DNA from: Fulvimonas sp. R45 | GTDB taxonomy: Bacteria > Pseudomonadota > Gammaproteobacteria > Xanthomonadales > Rhodanobacteraceae | NCBI RefSeq assembly: GCF_030504985.1 | Contig: NZ_JASERU010000013.1 | Span: forward strand, 53,407-117,406 | DNA: 64,000 bases | Direction: 5' to 3' | Shown: positions 25,132 through 34,008 of the stretch, piece after piece | Position numbering within the stretch: position 1 is the stretch's first letter | How the letters are laid out: every line of letters starts with the position of its first letter | Notes under the pieces: model-generated | The model's database searches: none | What the model was told of the DNA's origin: nothing | Seen by the model: only the letters and a program-made list of their open reading frames with translations | Program-made: the position numbers and the translations under genes

Positions 25132-27351
25132 TCAGGTCCCGGGGCGCCAGGTCCAGGCCAGCTTGAAGTAGACCTCGCTGCCGTGGCCGCGCTGGCGCCG
25201 GTCGTCGGGATACTCGCCGGCGCCGCGCACGCCCCAGTACAGCTGCAGGTCGCGCGACCAGTCCCAGTTGAATTGCAGGCTGGCCTGGGTGGCGCGGTAA
25301 TGTTCGCGGCCCGGATAGCGGCGGTCGGTACTGTGCCGCTGCCAGGCCAGCAGCGCATACAGGCGGGCGGAGAAGTACCAGGTGGCGTAGAACTGCCGGG
25401 CCGCCTCGGTGAGCCGGTGCGCTTCGCCGGGACGGCGATCGAGCAGGCTGCGGTCCTCGCGCCATTCCAGCTCCAGCCGGTCCCACGGCCGGGTGACCAG
25501 GTGCAGGCCCCACGTGGTGCCGGGCACCACGTCGCCGCTGGCGTAGTCGACCACGCGGCCGCGGCTGCCGGTGAAGCCCAGCGCCGGGATGCGCGGCGCC
25601 GGATTGACGCCGAGCTTCCACTCCACGTAGCGCACGTGCCGCTCGCGCCCGTTGCCGTCGAGCACGCTGGCATCGGGGTGCAGGCGGATGTCGGCGGCGA
25701 AGTCGCGCCAGCCGGCCAGGACGAGTCCCAGTGCGGGATCGAACTCGTGCCCGCGTTGGCCGCCGATGCCTTGCACTCGGTCGATCCAGACATAGGGCTC
25801 GATGGTGTTGATCCACTTGGCGGTGGAATAGAACGGCCGGTTGTAGTCGTAGTGCAGCGCCTGGTAGCCCACCCGCGGCACGTAGCCCAGCCAGCTGCGG
25901 AAGCCGGGATCGTAGCGCTGGTAGCGCAGCGTCCATACGTTGCGCGTGCTGTGGTCCCACTCCAGCCACAGCGCGCTGCCGCGAAGCGATTGTCCGCGCC
26001 AGTCCGCCGCGAGGTCGGGCCGGTTCGGGTCGCGCGTGTCCGATTCCAGCCACTGGCCGATCAGGCGGTCGGTGCTGTCGGCCCAGCTGCCGTCCACCCC
26101 GGCGACCCGGTTGCGGCTGCCGTCGTCGTTGTCCTTCACCGCCAGCAACGCGCCGGCGTCGCCATGGGCCAAGGTCTGGCGCAGGCGCGCGAAGCCATCG
26201 CGCGAGTCGAAGTCCGGCAGCACCAGTGAGGAGCCGAGAAAGCCGGGTTCGATGATCGCCGGGCGGCCGCCGTCGCGGGCGAGGAAGGCCGTGCCCTCCA
26301 GGCCGTCGGAGCGCCGGGTGTAGCGCAGCCCCCAGTCCGGCGCGGCCACGCTGCGGGTGTAGACGGCCGGAATCAGCGTGGTGACCAGGTCGGCGCCCTC
26401 GCGGAAGAACGGCCGCTTCTCCGGCAGGTCGAGCGCGAAACGCTGGTTGGCGGTGAGCTGCGCCTGGTCGGCCTCCACCTGCGAGAAATCCGGATGGACC
26501 GTGACGTCCAGCGCCGCGCCGGGCCGCGGCAGCCATTTCGCGTCGAAGCTGGGCCGCCAGCGCAGGTCGTCGGCGTGGCCGTAGCTGCCGCCCTCGTGGC
26601 GGCGGGTGATGGTGAGGCCGGGGGTGAGCAGCACGGGCTCCGCGTGCGGCTCCAGGTCGTCGAACTGCACGGTGCCGGCGTAGCAGAGGAAGCAGCTGGC
26701 GTCGTGCGGAAACGGCGCGCTGGCCATCTGCGTGTTCTCGTCCCGCGGCACGCCGCGGGTCACCACCACCGCCCAGCGCTGGCGGCCGCGCCGCGCGATG
26801 CGCAGGGTGGTCAGCGGGATGCGCATCTCCGCGGTCCAGCCGCGCGCGCCGACGCGGGTGGCCACGTCCCAGTCGTAATCGGGGTCCAGCGTCTCGGTCT
26901 GCTGCGCCTCGTTCTGGTAGCCGTCGGTCTTCACCCCGCGCGCATCGACGCGGAACAGGTAGGAGCCGCGTCGCGTGCCCTGCGGGTCGAGGTAGATCTG
27001 CACGTAGTCGTGCGAGGCGTTGACCTTGTCGCGGCGCACGAACGGTTCGCGCAGGCGCGCGGTATCGCGCAGGTCCATGCGCAGCCCCACGTACAGGTAG
27101 CGGTCGTCGTAGAGCAGGCGTACCTCGGTGTGCTCGGGCGCCGGCGTGCGGTCGCCGGGATAGGTTTCGTAGAAGCGCTCGATCGGCGCCGCCGACGCCC
27201 AGGCCGGATCGTCCAGCCCACCGTCGAACAGCGGCGGCCGCGCCACCCGCACGGCGCGCACCGACTGCGCCTGCATCGCCGCATGCCCGCCGGCGGCTGC
27301 CGCCCAAGGCAGCAGTGCCAGCACCGCGGCCACCCAGCATGCCTTGCCCAC
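25132..27351 (-). CDS. Outer-membrane protein with CBM9-like domain (DUF5916 type)
   Basis: A 739-residue exported protein. The GTG start at 27351 has a strong GGAGG ribosome site and gives VGKACWVAAVLALLPWAAAAGGHA as signal peptide; a longer ATG frame upstream overlaps the divergent kinase region and is rejected. Residues about 35-225 are a family-9 carbohydrate-binding-like sandwich (PPLFDGGLDDPAWASAAPI, VRLLYDDRYLYVGLRM, WTAEMRIPLTTL). The rest is a DUF5916-type barrel-like region with FALDLPEKRPFFREGADL and many alternating aromatic strands. Its biochemical role is not established. It is divergent from a LytS/LytTR pair that might control it. Confidence 0.85.
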   Translation of the reverse strand: MGKACWVAAVLALLPWAAAAGGHAAMQAQSVRAVRVARPPLFDGGLDDPAWASAAPIERFYETYPGDRTPAPEHTEVRLLYDDRYLYVGLRMDLRDTARLREPFVRRDKVNASHDYVQIYLDPQGTRRGSYLFRVDARGVKTDGYQNEAQQTETLDPDYDWDVATRVGARGWTAEMRIPLTTLRIARRGRQRWAVVVTRGVPRDENTQMASAPFPHDASCFLCYAGTVQFDDLEPHAEPVLLTPGLTITRRHEGGSYGHADDLRWRPSFDAKWLPRPGAALDVTVHPDFSQVEADQAQLTANQRFALDLPEKRPFFREGADLVTTLIPAVYTRSVAAPDWGLRYTRRSDGLEGTAFLARDGGRPAIIEPGFLGSSLVLPDFDSRDGFARLRQTLAHGDAGALLAVKDNDDGSRNRVAGVDGSWADSTDRLIGQWLESDTRDPNRPDLAADWRGQSLRGSALWLEWDHSTRNVWTLRYQRYDPGFRSWLGYVPRVGYQALHYDYNRPFYSTAKWINTIEPYVWIDRVQGIGGQRGHEFDPALGLVLAGWRDFAADIRLHPDASVLDGNGRERHVRYVEWKLGVNPAPRIPALGFTGSRGRVVDYASGDVVPGTTWGLHLVTRPWDRLELEWREDRSLLDRRPGEAHRLTEAARQFYATWYFSARLYALLAWQRHSTDRRYPGREHYRATQASLQFNWDWSRDLQLYWGVRGAGEYPDDRRQRGHGSEVYFKLAWTWRPGT

Positions 27352-27466
27352 GCGCCACCTCCCCTCCAACCGGACCTGGCAGCTGGAATCGCAGACGGTC
27401 CGCCGCGGGGTCAAACCGCTTTCGGCGAACGGCACCGGCGCGTCGCCAAGCGGTCTTGCCGCCACC

Positions 27467-28531
27467 ATGGCGCGGGTGCACGCTGCCCGCATGCCGATCC
27501 GCCATCCGCCGCTGCCCCTGCTGGTCGCCACCCTGGCGCTGTGGGCACTGGCCTTCGTGGCGTGGACGGCGAACGAGCTGCTGCTGGATCCGATGCAGCA
27601 CGAACTGGATCTCGCGCTGCGCCGGCTGCTGCTGTGCCTGTTCGGCGCGCTGCTGTGCCTGGCGCTGGCGCCGCCGCTGCGCCGGGCGCGGACCCGCGGG
27701 CACCAGCTGCTGGCATGGGTGGCCGGCGGCGTGCTCGGCGCCAGCGCGCTCTACGCGTCAGCCGAGTGGCTAGCGATCTATCGCATCCGCCCACTGTGGG
27801 GCGACGCCGGCTGGGCGCACGTCACCGATACGGCGATGACGGTGTTCTGGGCTTTCGTGGCGTGGGTGCTGCTGTTCCTGGCGCTGGCCGCGGAGGAGGA
27901 CCGCCGCGAACGCGAACTGCACCTGGCACAGGCCACCGCGCTGGCGCTCGACGCCCAGCACCGGCTGCTGGTGCAGCAGCTCAATCCGCACTTCCTGTTC
28001 AATGCGCTCAACACGGTCTACGCGCTGGTGCTGGAAGGCGACGACGAGCGGGCCCAACGCAGCGTGCTGGCCTTGTCCGCGTTCCTGCGCCGTTCGGTGG
28101 ACGGCACTTCGTCGCTGCAGGTGCCGCTGGCCGACGAACTGGCCGCGGTGCGCGAGTACCTCGACATCGAGCTGGCGCGCTTCGGCGACCGCCTGCGGCT
28201 GGTGGAGATGATTCCGCCTGCCCTGCTGCTGCGACCGGTGCCCGCCCTGATCCTGCAGCCGCTGGTGGAGAACGCCATCAAGCACGGCCTGGCCGGCGCG
28301 GTGCAACCGGTGACGATCCAACTGTCCGCCATGGCCGCCGACGGTAGCTGGGTGCTCGCGGTGGAGGACGACGGCCACGGTTGTGCCGGCGAGGTGAAGC
28401 GCGGCGTGGGGCTCGATCACGTGGCGCGGCGGCTGGCGCTGCTGTACGGCGCAACGGCGCGGCTGGAGGCCCGCATGCGGCCCGGCGGCGGCTTCGTGGC
28501 GCGCCTTCACCTGCCCGAGTCGCCGCCGTGA
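27467..28531 (+). CDS. LytS/AlgZ-type membrane sensor histidine kinase (pair 1)
   Basis: A kinase of about 354 residues. Four hydrophobic segments fill the N-terminal half (LLVATLALWALAFVAW, LLLCLFGALLCLALA, LLAWVAGGVLGASALYA, VFWAFVAWVLLFLALA). The His_kinase domain has the phosphoacceptor motif LVQQLNPHFLFNALNTVYAL, and the HATPase part has PALILQPLVENAIKHGL (N box) and VLAVEDDGHGC. It senses an unknown signal and phosphorylates the regulator at 28528, whose GTG start overlaps the kinase stop by four bases. Start choice is uncertain: ATG 27467 or 27491, neither with a good ribosome site. Confidence 0.85.
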   Translation: MARVHAARMPIRHPPLPLLVATLALWALAFVAWTANELLLDPMQHELDLALRRLLLCLFGALLCLALAPPLRRARTRGHQLLAWVAGGVLGASALYASAEWLAIYRIRPLWGDAGWAHVTDTAMTVFWAFVAWVLLFLALAAEEDRRERELHLAQATALALDAQHRLLVQQLNPHFLFNALNTVYALVLEGDDERAQRSVLALSAFLRRSVDGTSSLQVPLADELAAVREYLDIELARFGDRLRLVEMIPPALLLRPVPALILQPLVENAIKHGLAGAVQPVTIQLSAMAADGSWVLAVEDDGHGCAGEVKRGVGLDHVARRLALLYGATARLEARMRPGGGFVARLHLPESPP

Positions 28532-29328
28532 ACGCCATGCCCTTGCGCGTGCTGATCGTGGACGACGAGCCGCCGGCGCGGCTGGCACTGGAGCGCCTGC
28601 TGCGCGCGCTGCCCGCGGTGGAAGTGGTCGGCAGCGTGGGCGACGGCCTGGAGGCGCTGCGGCGGCTCGCCGTCACCGATGCCGACCTGCTGCTGCTGGA
28701 CATCGAGATGCCGGTGCTGGCCGGCATCGAGCTGGCGACGCGGCTGCACCCCGCCGTCACCCCGGTCGTGGTGTTCGTCACCGCCTATCCGCGCTACGCC
28801 AGCCGCGCCTTCGACGTGCAGGCGGCCGATTACCTGCTCAAGCCGGTCGCGCCTGCGCGGCTCGCGCTGGCACTGGAACGCGCCCGCGCCCGGCTGGCCG
28901 CATGCAACGCCGGGCAGCGCATCGCCGCGCTGGAAGCCGCCCTGCACGCGCTGCGCGCCTCCCCGGCCGCCGCGCAACCCACGCATGTGTGGGTGGAGTT
29001 CGGCCGCGGCCGCAAGCGCCTGGCGCTGAACGAGATCGAATGGTTCGCCGCCGACGGCGACTACGTGCAGGCCCATGTCACCGAGCGCAGCTACCTGATG
29101 CGCGACAGCCTCAATCACCTGGAAGCGGTGCTGTCCGCGGCGCGCTTCCTGCGCATCCACCGCTCCACGCTGGTCAATCTGGACGCGGTCGATCGCGTGG
29201 GTACCGCCGCCAATGGCCAGTTGCTGCTTGCCATGCGCAACGGCGGCACGCTGCCGGTGGGCCGCCGTTCGCGCGGTCGCGTACGCGGCGTCCTCGGCAC
29301 GCGGGCCTGCCATGATGGAGGGGCGTGA
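28528..29328 (+). CDS. LytTR response regulator (pair 1)
   Basis: A 266-residue regulator. The receiver domain (about 4-120) has LIVDDEPPARLALERLL, the phosphoacceptor in LLLLDIEMPVLAG, the conserved Thr region VVFVTAYPRYASRAFDVQAADYLLKPV. The LytTR DNA-binding domain (about 155-260) has LALNEIEWFAADGDYVQAHV, FLRIHRSTLVNLDAVDRV and a final LPVGRRSRGRVRGVL. The GTG at 28528 overlaps the kinase stop (GTGA); an in-frame ATG at 28537 is the alternative. LytTR proteins bind direct repeats upstream of target genes. Confidence 0.88.
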   Translation: MNAMPLRVLIVDDEPPARLALERLLRALPAVEVVGSVGDGLEALRRLAVTDADLLLLDIEMPVLAGIELATRLHPAVTPVVVFVTAYPRYASRAFDVQAADYLLKPVAPARLALALERARARLAACNAGQRIAALEAALHALRASPAAAQPTHVWVEFGRGRKRLALNEIEWFAADGDYVQAHVTERSYLMRDSLNHLEAVLSAARFLRIHRSTLVNLDAVDRVGTAANGQLLLAMRNGGTLPVGRRSRGRVRGVLGTRACHDGGA

Positions 29329-29407
29329 CCTCGCCAGCGCGTCGCGCGCCATGTGCGGGAAGCAGGATGGACTCCGCAGCGCCGGCCAGCCGGGCCCACA
29401 CGGCGCG

Positions 29408-29439
29408 GCAGGCGAGGGCGCCTTCGCGTCCTCGCCTGC
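29408..29439. terminator. Hairpin between the regulator gene and convergent glnA
   Basis: GCAGGCGAGG (29408-29417) pairs perfectly with CCTCGCCTGC (29430-29439) around a 12-base loop, 10 bp past the glnA stop. There is no T-run. A bidirectional terminator role is inferred from position. Confidence 0.45.
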
Positions 29440-29448
29440 GCCATGCGC

Positions 29449-30858
29449 CTACAGCGCGTAGTACATCTGGAATTCCAGCGGGTGCGTGCTGGCGCGGTAG
29501 CGGGTGACTTCCTGCATCTTCACGCCGATGTAGGCGTCGATGAAGTCGTCGGTGAACACGCCGCCAGCCTTGAGGAAGTCGCGATCCTTGTCCAGCGCGT
29601 CCAGCGCCTCGTCGAGGCTGGCGCACACCTGCGGGATGTTCTTCTCCTCTTCCGGCGGCAGGTCGTAGAGATCCTTGTCGGCCGGCGCGCCCGGGTCGAT
29701 CTTGTTCAGGATGCCGTCGAGGCCGGCCATCATCAGCGCGGTGAACACCAGGTAGCCGGAGTTCATCGGGTCGGGGAAGCGCACCTCGATGCGGCGGCCC
29801 TTCGGGCTGGCCACGTAGGGAATGCGGCAGCTCGCCGAGCGGTTGCGCGCGGAGTAGGCCAGCATCACCGGCGCCTCGAAGCCCGGCACCAGGCGCTTGT
29901 AGCTGTTGGTGGTGGAGTTGGCGAAGGCGTTGATCGCCTTGGCGTGCTTGAAGATGCCGCCGATGTACCACAGCGCGGTCTGGCTGAGGCCGCCGTAGAG
30001 ATCGCCGGCGAACAGGTTCTCGCCGTTCTTCGCCAGCGACTGGTGCACGTGCATGCCCGAGCCGTTGTCGCCCACGATGGGCTTGGGCATGAAGGTGACG
30101 GTCTTGCCGTTCTGGTGCGCCACGTTCTTGATGACGTACTTCATCGTCAGCAGTTCGTCGGCCTTCTTCACCAGCGTGTTGAACTTCACGCCGATCTCGC
30201 ACTGGCCGGCGTTGGCCACCTCGTGGTGGTGCACCTCGACCTTCTGGCCCAGCGATTCCAGCACCTTGCACATGTCGGCGCGCAGGTCGCCCAGCGTGTC
30301 CACCGGCGACACCGGGAAGTAGCCACCCTTCACCCCGGGGCGGTGGCCCATGTTGCCGTCGTCGTACTTGAAGCGCGAGCTCCAGGCGGCCTCGTTCGAC
30401 TCGATCTCGTAGAACACGCGACCCATGTCGTTCTGCCAGCGGATCGAGTCGAAGATGAAGAATTCCGGCTCCGGTCCGAAGAAGGCGGTGTCGGCGATGC
30501 CGGTGGACTTGAGGTAGGCCTCGCCGCGCTTGGCGATCGAGCGCGGGTCGCGGCCGTAGGCCTGCAGCGTGCTCGGCTCCAGCACGTCGCAATGCAGCAC
30601 CAGCTGGGTGTGCTGGCTGAACGGGTCGAGGTAGGCGGTGTCCGGGTCGGGCATGAGGATCATGTCCGACTCGTTGATGCCCTTCCAGCCGGTGATCGAG
30701 GAGCCGTCGAACATCTTGCCGTCCTCGAAGGTCGACTCGTCGATGGCGTGTGCCGGGAAGGTCACGTGGTGGTGCTTGCCGAGCATGTCGGCGAAGCGCA
30801 GGTCGACGAACTCGACCTCGTGTTCCTGGATCAGGTCGAGCACTTGCTGGGCGGTCAT
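29449..30858 (-). CDS. glnA: Glutamine synthetase, type I
   Basis: Makes glutamine from glutamate, ammonia and ATP; a cytoplasmic dodecamer and the main ammonia-assimilating enzyme. The 469-residue length fits GSI-beta. Visible features: [39 protein letters not shown], the metal-site region [27 protein letters not shown] with the metal-binding His, and [11 protein letters not shown]. The adenylylation tyrosine lies in [20 protein letters not shown], so the enzyme should be switched by GlnE/GlnB. A sigma-54 promoter and NtrC-like sites lie upstream. The start at 30858 gives the standard N-terminus [13 protein letters not shown]. Confidence 0.97.
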   Translation of the reverse strand: MTAQQVLDLIQEHEVEFVDLRFADMLGKHHHVTFPAHAIDESTFEDGKMFDGSSITGWKGINESDMILMPDPDTAYLDPFSQHTQLVLHCDVLEPSTLQAYGRDPRSIAKRGEAYLKSTGIADTAFFGPEPEFFIFDSIRWQNDMGRVFYEIESNEAAWSSRFKYDDGNMGHRPGVKGGYFPVSPVDTLGDLRADMCKVLESLGQKVEVHHHEVANAGQCEIGVKFNTLVKKADELLTMKYVIKNVAHQNGKTVTFMPKPIVGDNGSGMHVHQSLAKNGENLFAGDLYGGLSQTALWYIGGIFKHAKAINAFANSTTNSYKRLVPGFEAPVMLAYSARNRSASCRIPYVASPKGRRIEVRFPDPMNSGYLVFTALMMAGLDGILNKIDPGAPADKDLYDLPPEEEKNIPQVCASLDEALDALDKDRDFLKAGGVFTDDFIDAYIGVKMQEVTRYRASTHPLEFQMYYAL

Positions 30859-30893
30859 GGAGGAACCTCGGCGGTGGTTGACGCGTGGATCGG

Positions 30894-30909
30894 AGCAAGG
30901 GCCATGCCA
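30894..30909 (-). promoter_or_regulatory. Sigma-54 (-24/-12) promoter of glnA
   Basis: On the minus strand the sequence TGGCATGGCCCTTGCT matches the sigma-54 consensus TGGCACG-N4-TTGCW, with GG and GC at exact 12-base spacing; the mismatch is T for C at the sixth base. It lies 36 bp upstream of the glnA start, giving a leader of about 25 bases. Expression should need RpoN and an enhancer-binding activator. Confidence 0.8.
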
Positions 30910-30963
30910 GGCACGGAAAACCTTGGCAGACAGGCTACTAGCATCGACGCGGCCCTGCTGAAG

Positions 30964-31010
30964 GCACCATAATGGAGCAAACGTGGCGAAAAACGCACCA
31001 CATTGAACCA
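30964..31010. promoter_or_regulatory. NtrC-like enhancer sites upstream of glnA
   Basis: GCACCA-TAA-TGGAGC (30964-30978) differs from the NtrC consensus GCACYA-N3-TGGTGC at one base. A weaker second copy starts GCACCA-CAT-TG (30995 onward). Their centres are 31 bp apart, about three helical turns and close to the spacing of the paired sites at enterobacterial glnA. They lie about 55-115 bp upstream of the -24 element, a normal enhancer distance. Confidence 0.65.
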
Positions 31011-31028
31011 TGCGTCCCCTGGCCGGGC

Positions 31029-31781
31029 TCAGAAGGTCCGGCTCACGCCCAGCACCAGGGTGGCCCGGCCCAGGTAACGGCCACGCGCATCGGTGTAGAC
31101 GGCGCGGCGGGCATCGGTGTCGTACCAGGCCAGCGTCGCCGTCCAGTCACGGCCCAGGGTGCGCGTCACGCCCAGCTTCCAGTCGGTGTACGAGGCTTCG
31201 CCGTGGCGGGCCACGCGCTGGCGGCCCACGTGCGCGTCGAATTGCCAACCCGGCGCCAGCGCCCGGCTCCAGGCCAGGTCGAGATAGCCGCTGTGCCGGC
31301 TGCCCGGCACGCCGAACAGGTTGCCGAATGACAAGGCGTATTTCAGCGTCAGCGCCTTCCAGCCCAGCGCCGCGTAGCCTTCCAGCGTGCGTGGCTGCGT
31401 GTAGTCGTGCGGATAGCTGCCGGGGTAGTCGTACGCGTACAGGCCGGCGTCGCCGCGCCAGTCGCCGCCGAGGCTGCCGCGCCAGCCGGCCCAGGCGTCC
31501 AGTTCCACGCTGCTGGAGACCGGCCGCGCCGGCGTCGAACCGTCCGACAGCCAGCTGACGTTGCTGCCCCAGCCGCCGAGATACCAGCCACCGGCACCCT
31601 CGTACTCGGCCCCGGCCTGCGCGGCTGGACGGTGACCGGTCTGCGAGAGGCCGCGGAACAGGTAATCACTCGCCAGCGCGACGCTGCCCGCGAGCGTTCC
31701 CGCCGGCGCATCCGCGGCGGGCAGCCCCGCGGCAGCCAGCATGGCGACCAGCGCGAGCGCGCGTTTCGTGCCTCGGACCAT
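31029..31781 (-). CDS. TorF-type putative porin (TIGR02001-like outer-membrane protein)
   Basis: A 250-residue outer-membrane beta-barrel. It starts [25 protein letters not shown] (signal) and enters the family hallmark [30 protein letters not shown]. About a dozen amphipathic strands follow, ending LVLGVSRTF with a terminal Phe for barrel assembly. The family is thought to form channels, often near nitrogen-metabolism genes; here it is just upstream of glnA on the same strand. The GGGGAGA ribosome site supports the start at 31781. Confidence 0.82.
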   Translation of the reverse strand: MVRGTKRALALVAMLAAAGLPAADAPAGTLAGSVALASDYLFRGLSQTGHRPAAQAGAEYEGAGGWYLGGWGSNVSWLSDGSTPARPVSSSVELDAWAGWRGSLGGDWRGDAGLYAYDYPGSYPHDYTQPRTLEGYAALGWKALTLKYALSFGNLFGVPGSRHSGYLDLAWSRALAPGWQFDAHVGRQRVARHGEASYTDWKLGVTRTLGRDWTATLAWYDTDARRAVYTDARGRYLGRATLVLGVSRTF

Positions 31782-31814
31782 CGTCGTCTCCCCGGAAAGT
31801 GCGCGCGACTTCGT

Positions 31815-31830
31815 ACGGACGTCTAGACGT
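31815..31830. promoter_or_regulatory. Perfect 16-bp palindrome upstream of the porin gene
   Basis: GGACGTCTAGACGTCC reads identically on both strands. It lies 34-49 bp upstream of the porin start, where an operator over the promoter would be expected. It contains the rare tetranucleotide CTAG. The regulator is unknown. Confidence 0.5.
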
Positions 31831-32117
31831 CCATATGCAAGGCGGCACGACCATGCCGCAGGGAAGCACCAGCAAGTTGCGTGCCGACGGGCCGCCGGCC
31901 CGCCGTGCGGCCGTGCGCATGGAAGGCACGCGCGACTGCGCCAGCACGGGGATTCCGCGGCCCCGAAGCGGTGCAAGGCGCCTTCCGCCGGGTGCGAGAT
32001 GAAGCGCCGGCAAACGGCCCGCTCCCGGCCTTGCGTCGCGCCCCGACGCCGGCCCGTCTGCCGCTAAGCTATGCGCTCTTTTTGCCGCCGCCGCGGCCAG
32101 CCTACGGACCCGCTCCC

Positions 32118-32912
32118 GTGACCGACCTCATCCACGTCATCCTGCTCGGCATCATCGAAGGCATCACCGAGTTCCTGCCGATCTCCTCCACCGGCCACCT
32201 GCTGATCGCCGAACACTGGCTGGGCGCGCGTTCCGACCTGTTCAACGTGGGCATCCAGGCCGGCGCGATCCTGGCCATCACGCTGGTGTACTGGAAGCGC
32301 ATCTGGCAGCTGCTCACCGGCTGGCGCGACCCGGCCACGCGCGACTACCTGGCCAAGCTGGTGGTCGCCTTCCTGATCACCTGCGTGCTGGGCCTGGTCG
32401 CCACGCACTACGGCTTCAAGCTGCCGGAGACGGTGACGCCGATCGCCTGGGCGCTGGTGATCGGCGGCCTGTGGATGATCGGCGCGGAGCAGATCGCGGC
32501 GCGCCAGCCGGACCGCAGGGAGGTGACCTGGACGGTGGCCATCCTGGTCGGCGTGGCGCAGATGGTGGCGGGCATCTTCCCCGGCACCTCGCGCTCGGGC
32601 GCCACCATCTTCACCGCCTTGCTGTTCGGCACCAGCAACCGCCCGGCAGCCACCGAGTTCTCGTTCCTGGTCGGCATTCCCACCATGTACGCGGCCACCG
32701 GCTATGAACTGCTGAAGGTGCTGAAGGGCGGCGGCGCGGCGCACGAGGACTGGACCGCGCTGGCGGTCGGCTTCCTGGTCTCGCTGGTGGTCGCCTTCGC
32801 CGCGGTGAAGTGGCTGCTCGGCTACATCCGCAGCCACCGCTACACCGCGTTCGCGGTCTACCGCATCGCGCTCGGCGTCGCGCTGCTGCTGCTGATGCCG
32901 ACCGGCGCCTGA
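32118..32912 (+). CDS. uppP: Undecaprenyl-diphosphatase (BacA/UppP)
   Basis: Removes a phosphate from undecaprenyl diphosphate so the lipid carrier can be reused for peptidoglycan and other wall polymers; overexpression gives bacitracin resistance in other bacteria. The 264-residue membrane protein has about eight helices. The two signature motifs are GIIEGITEFLPISSTGHLLI near the N-terminus and AGIFPGTSRSGATI in the second half. The GTG start at 32118 (VTDLIHVILLGIIEG) gives the usual length. The last 55 bp overlap the 3' end of the convergent LysR gene. Confidence 0.95.
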   Translation: MTDLIHVILLGIIEGITEFLPISSTGHLLIAEHWLGARSDLFNVGIQAGAILAITLVYWKRIWQLLTGWRDPATRDYLAKLVVAFLITCVLGLVATHYGFKLPETVTPIAWALVIGGLWMIGAEQIAARQPDRREVTWTVAILVGVAQMVAGIFPGTSRSGATIFTALLFGTSNRPAATEFSFLVGIPTMYAATGYELLKVLKGGGAAHEDWTALAVGFLVSLVVAFAAVKWLLGYIRSHRYTAFAVYRIALGVALLLLMPTGA

Positions 32913-33862
32913 GCCGCCGCCGGCAGCGCCTCCATGCCGGCCTTGCAGCCCACCTTGCAGGCCGGCACGTTGGTGCGCTGGAACAGCTCGTGCACCCACT
33001 CGATGAAGGCCTGCACGCGGGCGGACAGGTGTTTCTTCTGCGGGTAGACGATCCACACCGGCGAGCCGGTGGAGATGGTGTCTTCCATGATGACCCGCAG
33101 CTTGCCGTAGCCGATCGCGCTGGCGGCCAGCCAGTGCGGCACCTGGATGATGCCCAGCCCGGCGATCGCCGCCTGGATCACCGATTCGCCGTCGTTGATC
33201 AGCAGGTGCGCGTCGATGTCCAGCGCGATGCGTCCGTCCGGCGTGTCGAACTGCCACTGATAGGGGCGGCCGCTGGTCGGGTAGATGTAGTTGATGCAGC
33301 GGTGCTGCCTGAGGTCGTCGATGCTGGCGGGCGCGCCGTGCCGTTCGAGGTAGCCCGGCGACGCGCACAGCACGTTGCTGAAGTAGCCCAGCTTGCGCGC
33401 GATCAGGTTGGAATCCTCCAGCTCGCCCATACGGATCGCGCAATCGATGCCTTCCTCGATCAGGCCGATGTTGCGGTCGCTCATCGACAGCTCCAGCCGG
33501 ATGTCCGGGTAGCGCGCCTCGAATTCGGCCAGGTTGGGGATCAGCGCGGCGCGGCCCACCGACACGTTCACCGCCACGCGCAGCTTGCCCTTCGGCCTGG
33601 TGCGGGCGTAGTTCAGCGCCTCCACCGCCTCGCCGAGGTCGGCCAGGATGTCCTTGCAGCGCTGGTAGAACGACTCGCCGTCGTCGGTGAGCCGCAACGC
33701 CCGCGTGCTGCGGAACAGCAGGCGCACGCCGATCTGTTCCTCCAGCCGCGACACCGCCCGGCTCACCCCGGAAGGGGTCATGCCGAGCTGGGCGGCGGCG
33801 GCCGCAAAACTTTTCGCCTCGACCACGCGGACGAAGCTTGAAATTGCCGAGAAGTCTTCCAT
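32858..33862 (-). CDS. LysR-family transcriptional regulator of the adjacent efflux operon (MexT/SmeRv-like)
   Basis: A 334-residue regulator. The helix-turn-helix is at about 1-60: MEDFSAISSFVRVVEAKSFAAAAAQLGMTPSGVSRAVSRLEEQIG. The effector-binding domain (about 88-290) has GKLRVAVNVSVGRAALIPNL and INDGESVIQAAIAGLGIIQVP. It is divergent from an RND adaptor-permease-channel operon, the arrangement of mexT-mexEF-oprN and smeRv-smeVWX. The tail after about residue 300 is a long extension, partly encoded by DNA antisense to the end of uppP. The start could also be three codons earlier (33871). Confidence 0.88.
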   Translation of the reverse strand: MEDFSAISSFVRVVEAKSFAAAAAQLGMTPSGVSRAVSRLEEQIGVRLLFRSTRALRLTDDGESFYQRCKDILADLGEAVEALNYARTRPKGKLRVAVNVSVGRAALIPNLAEFEARYPDIRLELSMSDRNIGLIEEGIDCAIRMGELEDSNLIARKLGYFSNVLCASPGYLERHGAPASIDDLRQHRCINYIYPTSGRPYQWQFDTPDGRIALDIDAHLLINDGESVIQAAIAGLGIIQVPHWLAASAIGYGKLRVIMEDTISTGSPVWIVYPQKKHLSARVQAFIEWVHELFQRTNVPACKVGCKAGMEALPAAAQAPVGISSSSATPSAMR

Positions 33863-33922
33863 ACCGGTCATTATGCGGTCATTCGTGATTCGCGGTCACG
33901 ATTGGCATGCGTCTGAAGTGGG

Positions 33923-33951
33923 TTAACTGTACCGTACAGTATTTATATTAT
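33923..33951 (+). promoter_or_regulatory. Promoter with a 15-bp palindrome in its spacer, upstream of the RND operon
   Basis: -35 TTAACT (33923-33928) and -10 TATTAT (33946-33951) are 17 bp apart. Between and overlapping the -35 is ACTGTACCGTACAGT (33926-33940), perfectly symmetrical around its central base. A protein bound there would block RNA polymerase. The leader to the adaptor start is about 50 bp. The site is also in the right place for the divergent LysR protein. Confidence 0.7.
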
Positions 33952-34008
33952 CGCGCTCCCCGCCGTGCTGCATCGCCGCACGGCCCCCATCCCCAGGGAG
34001 CGTGACGG

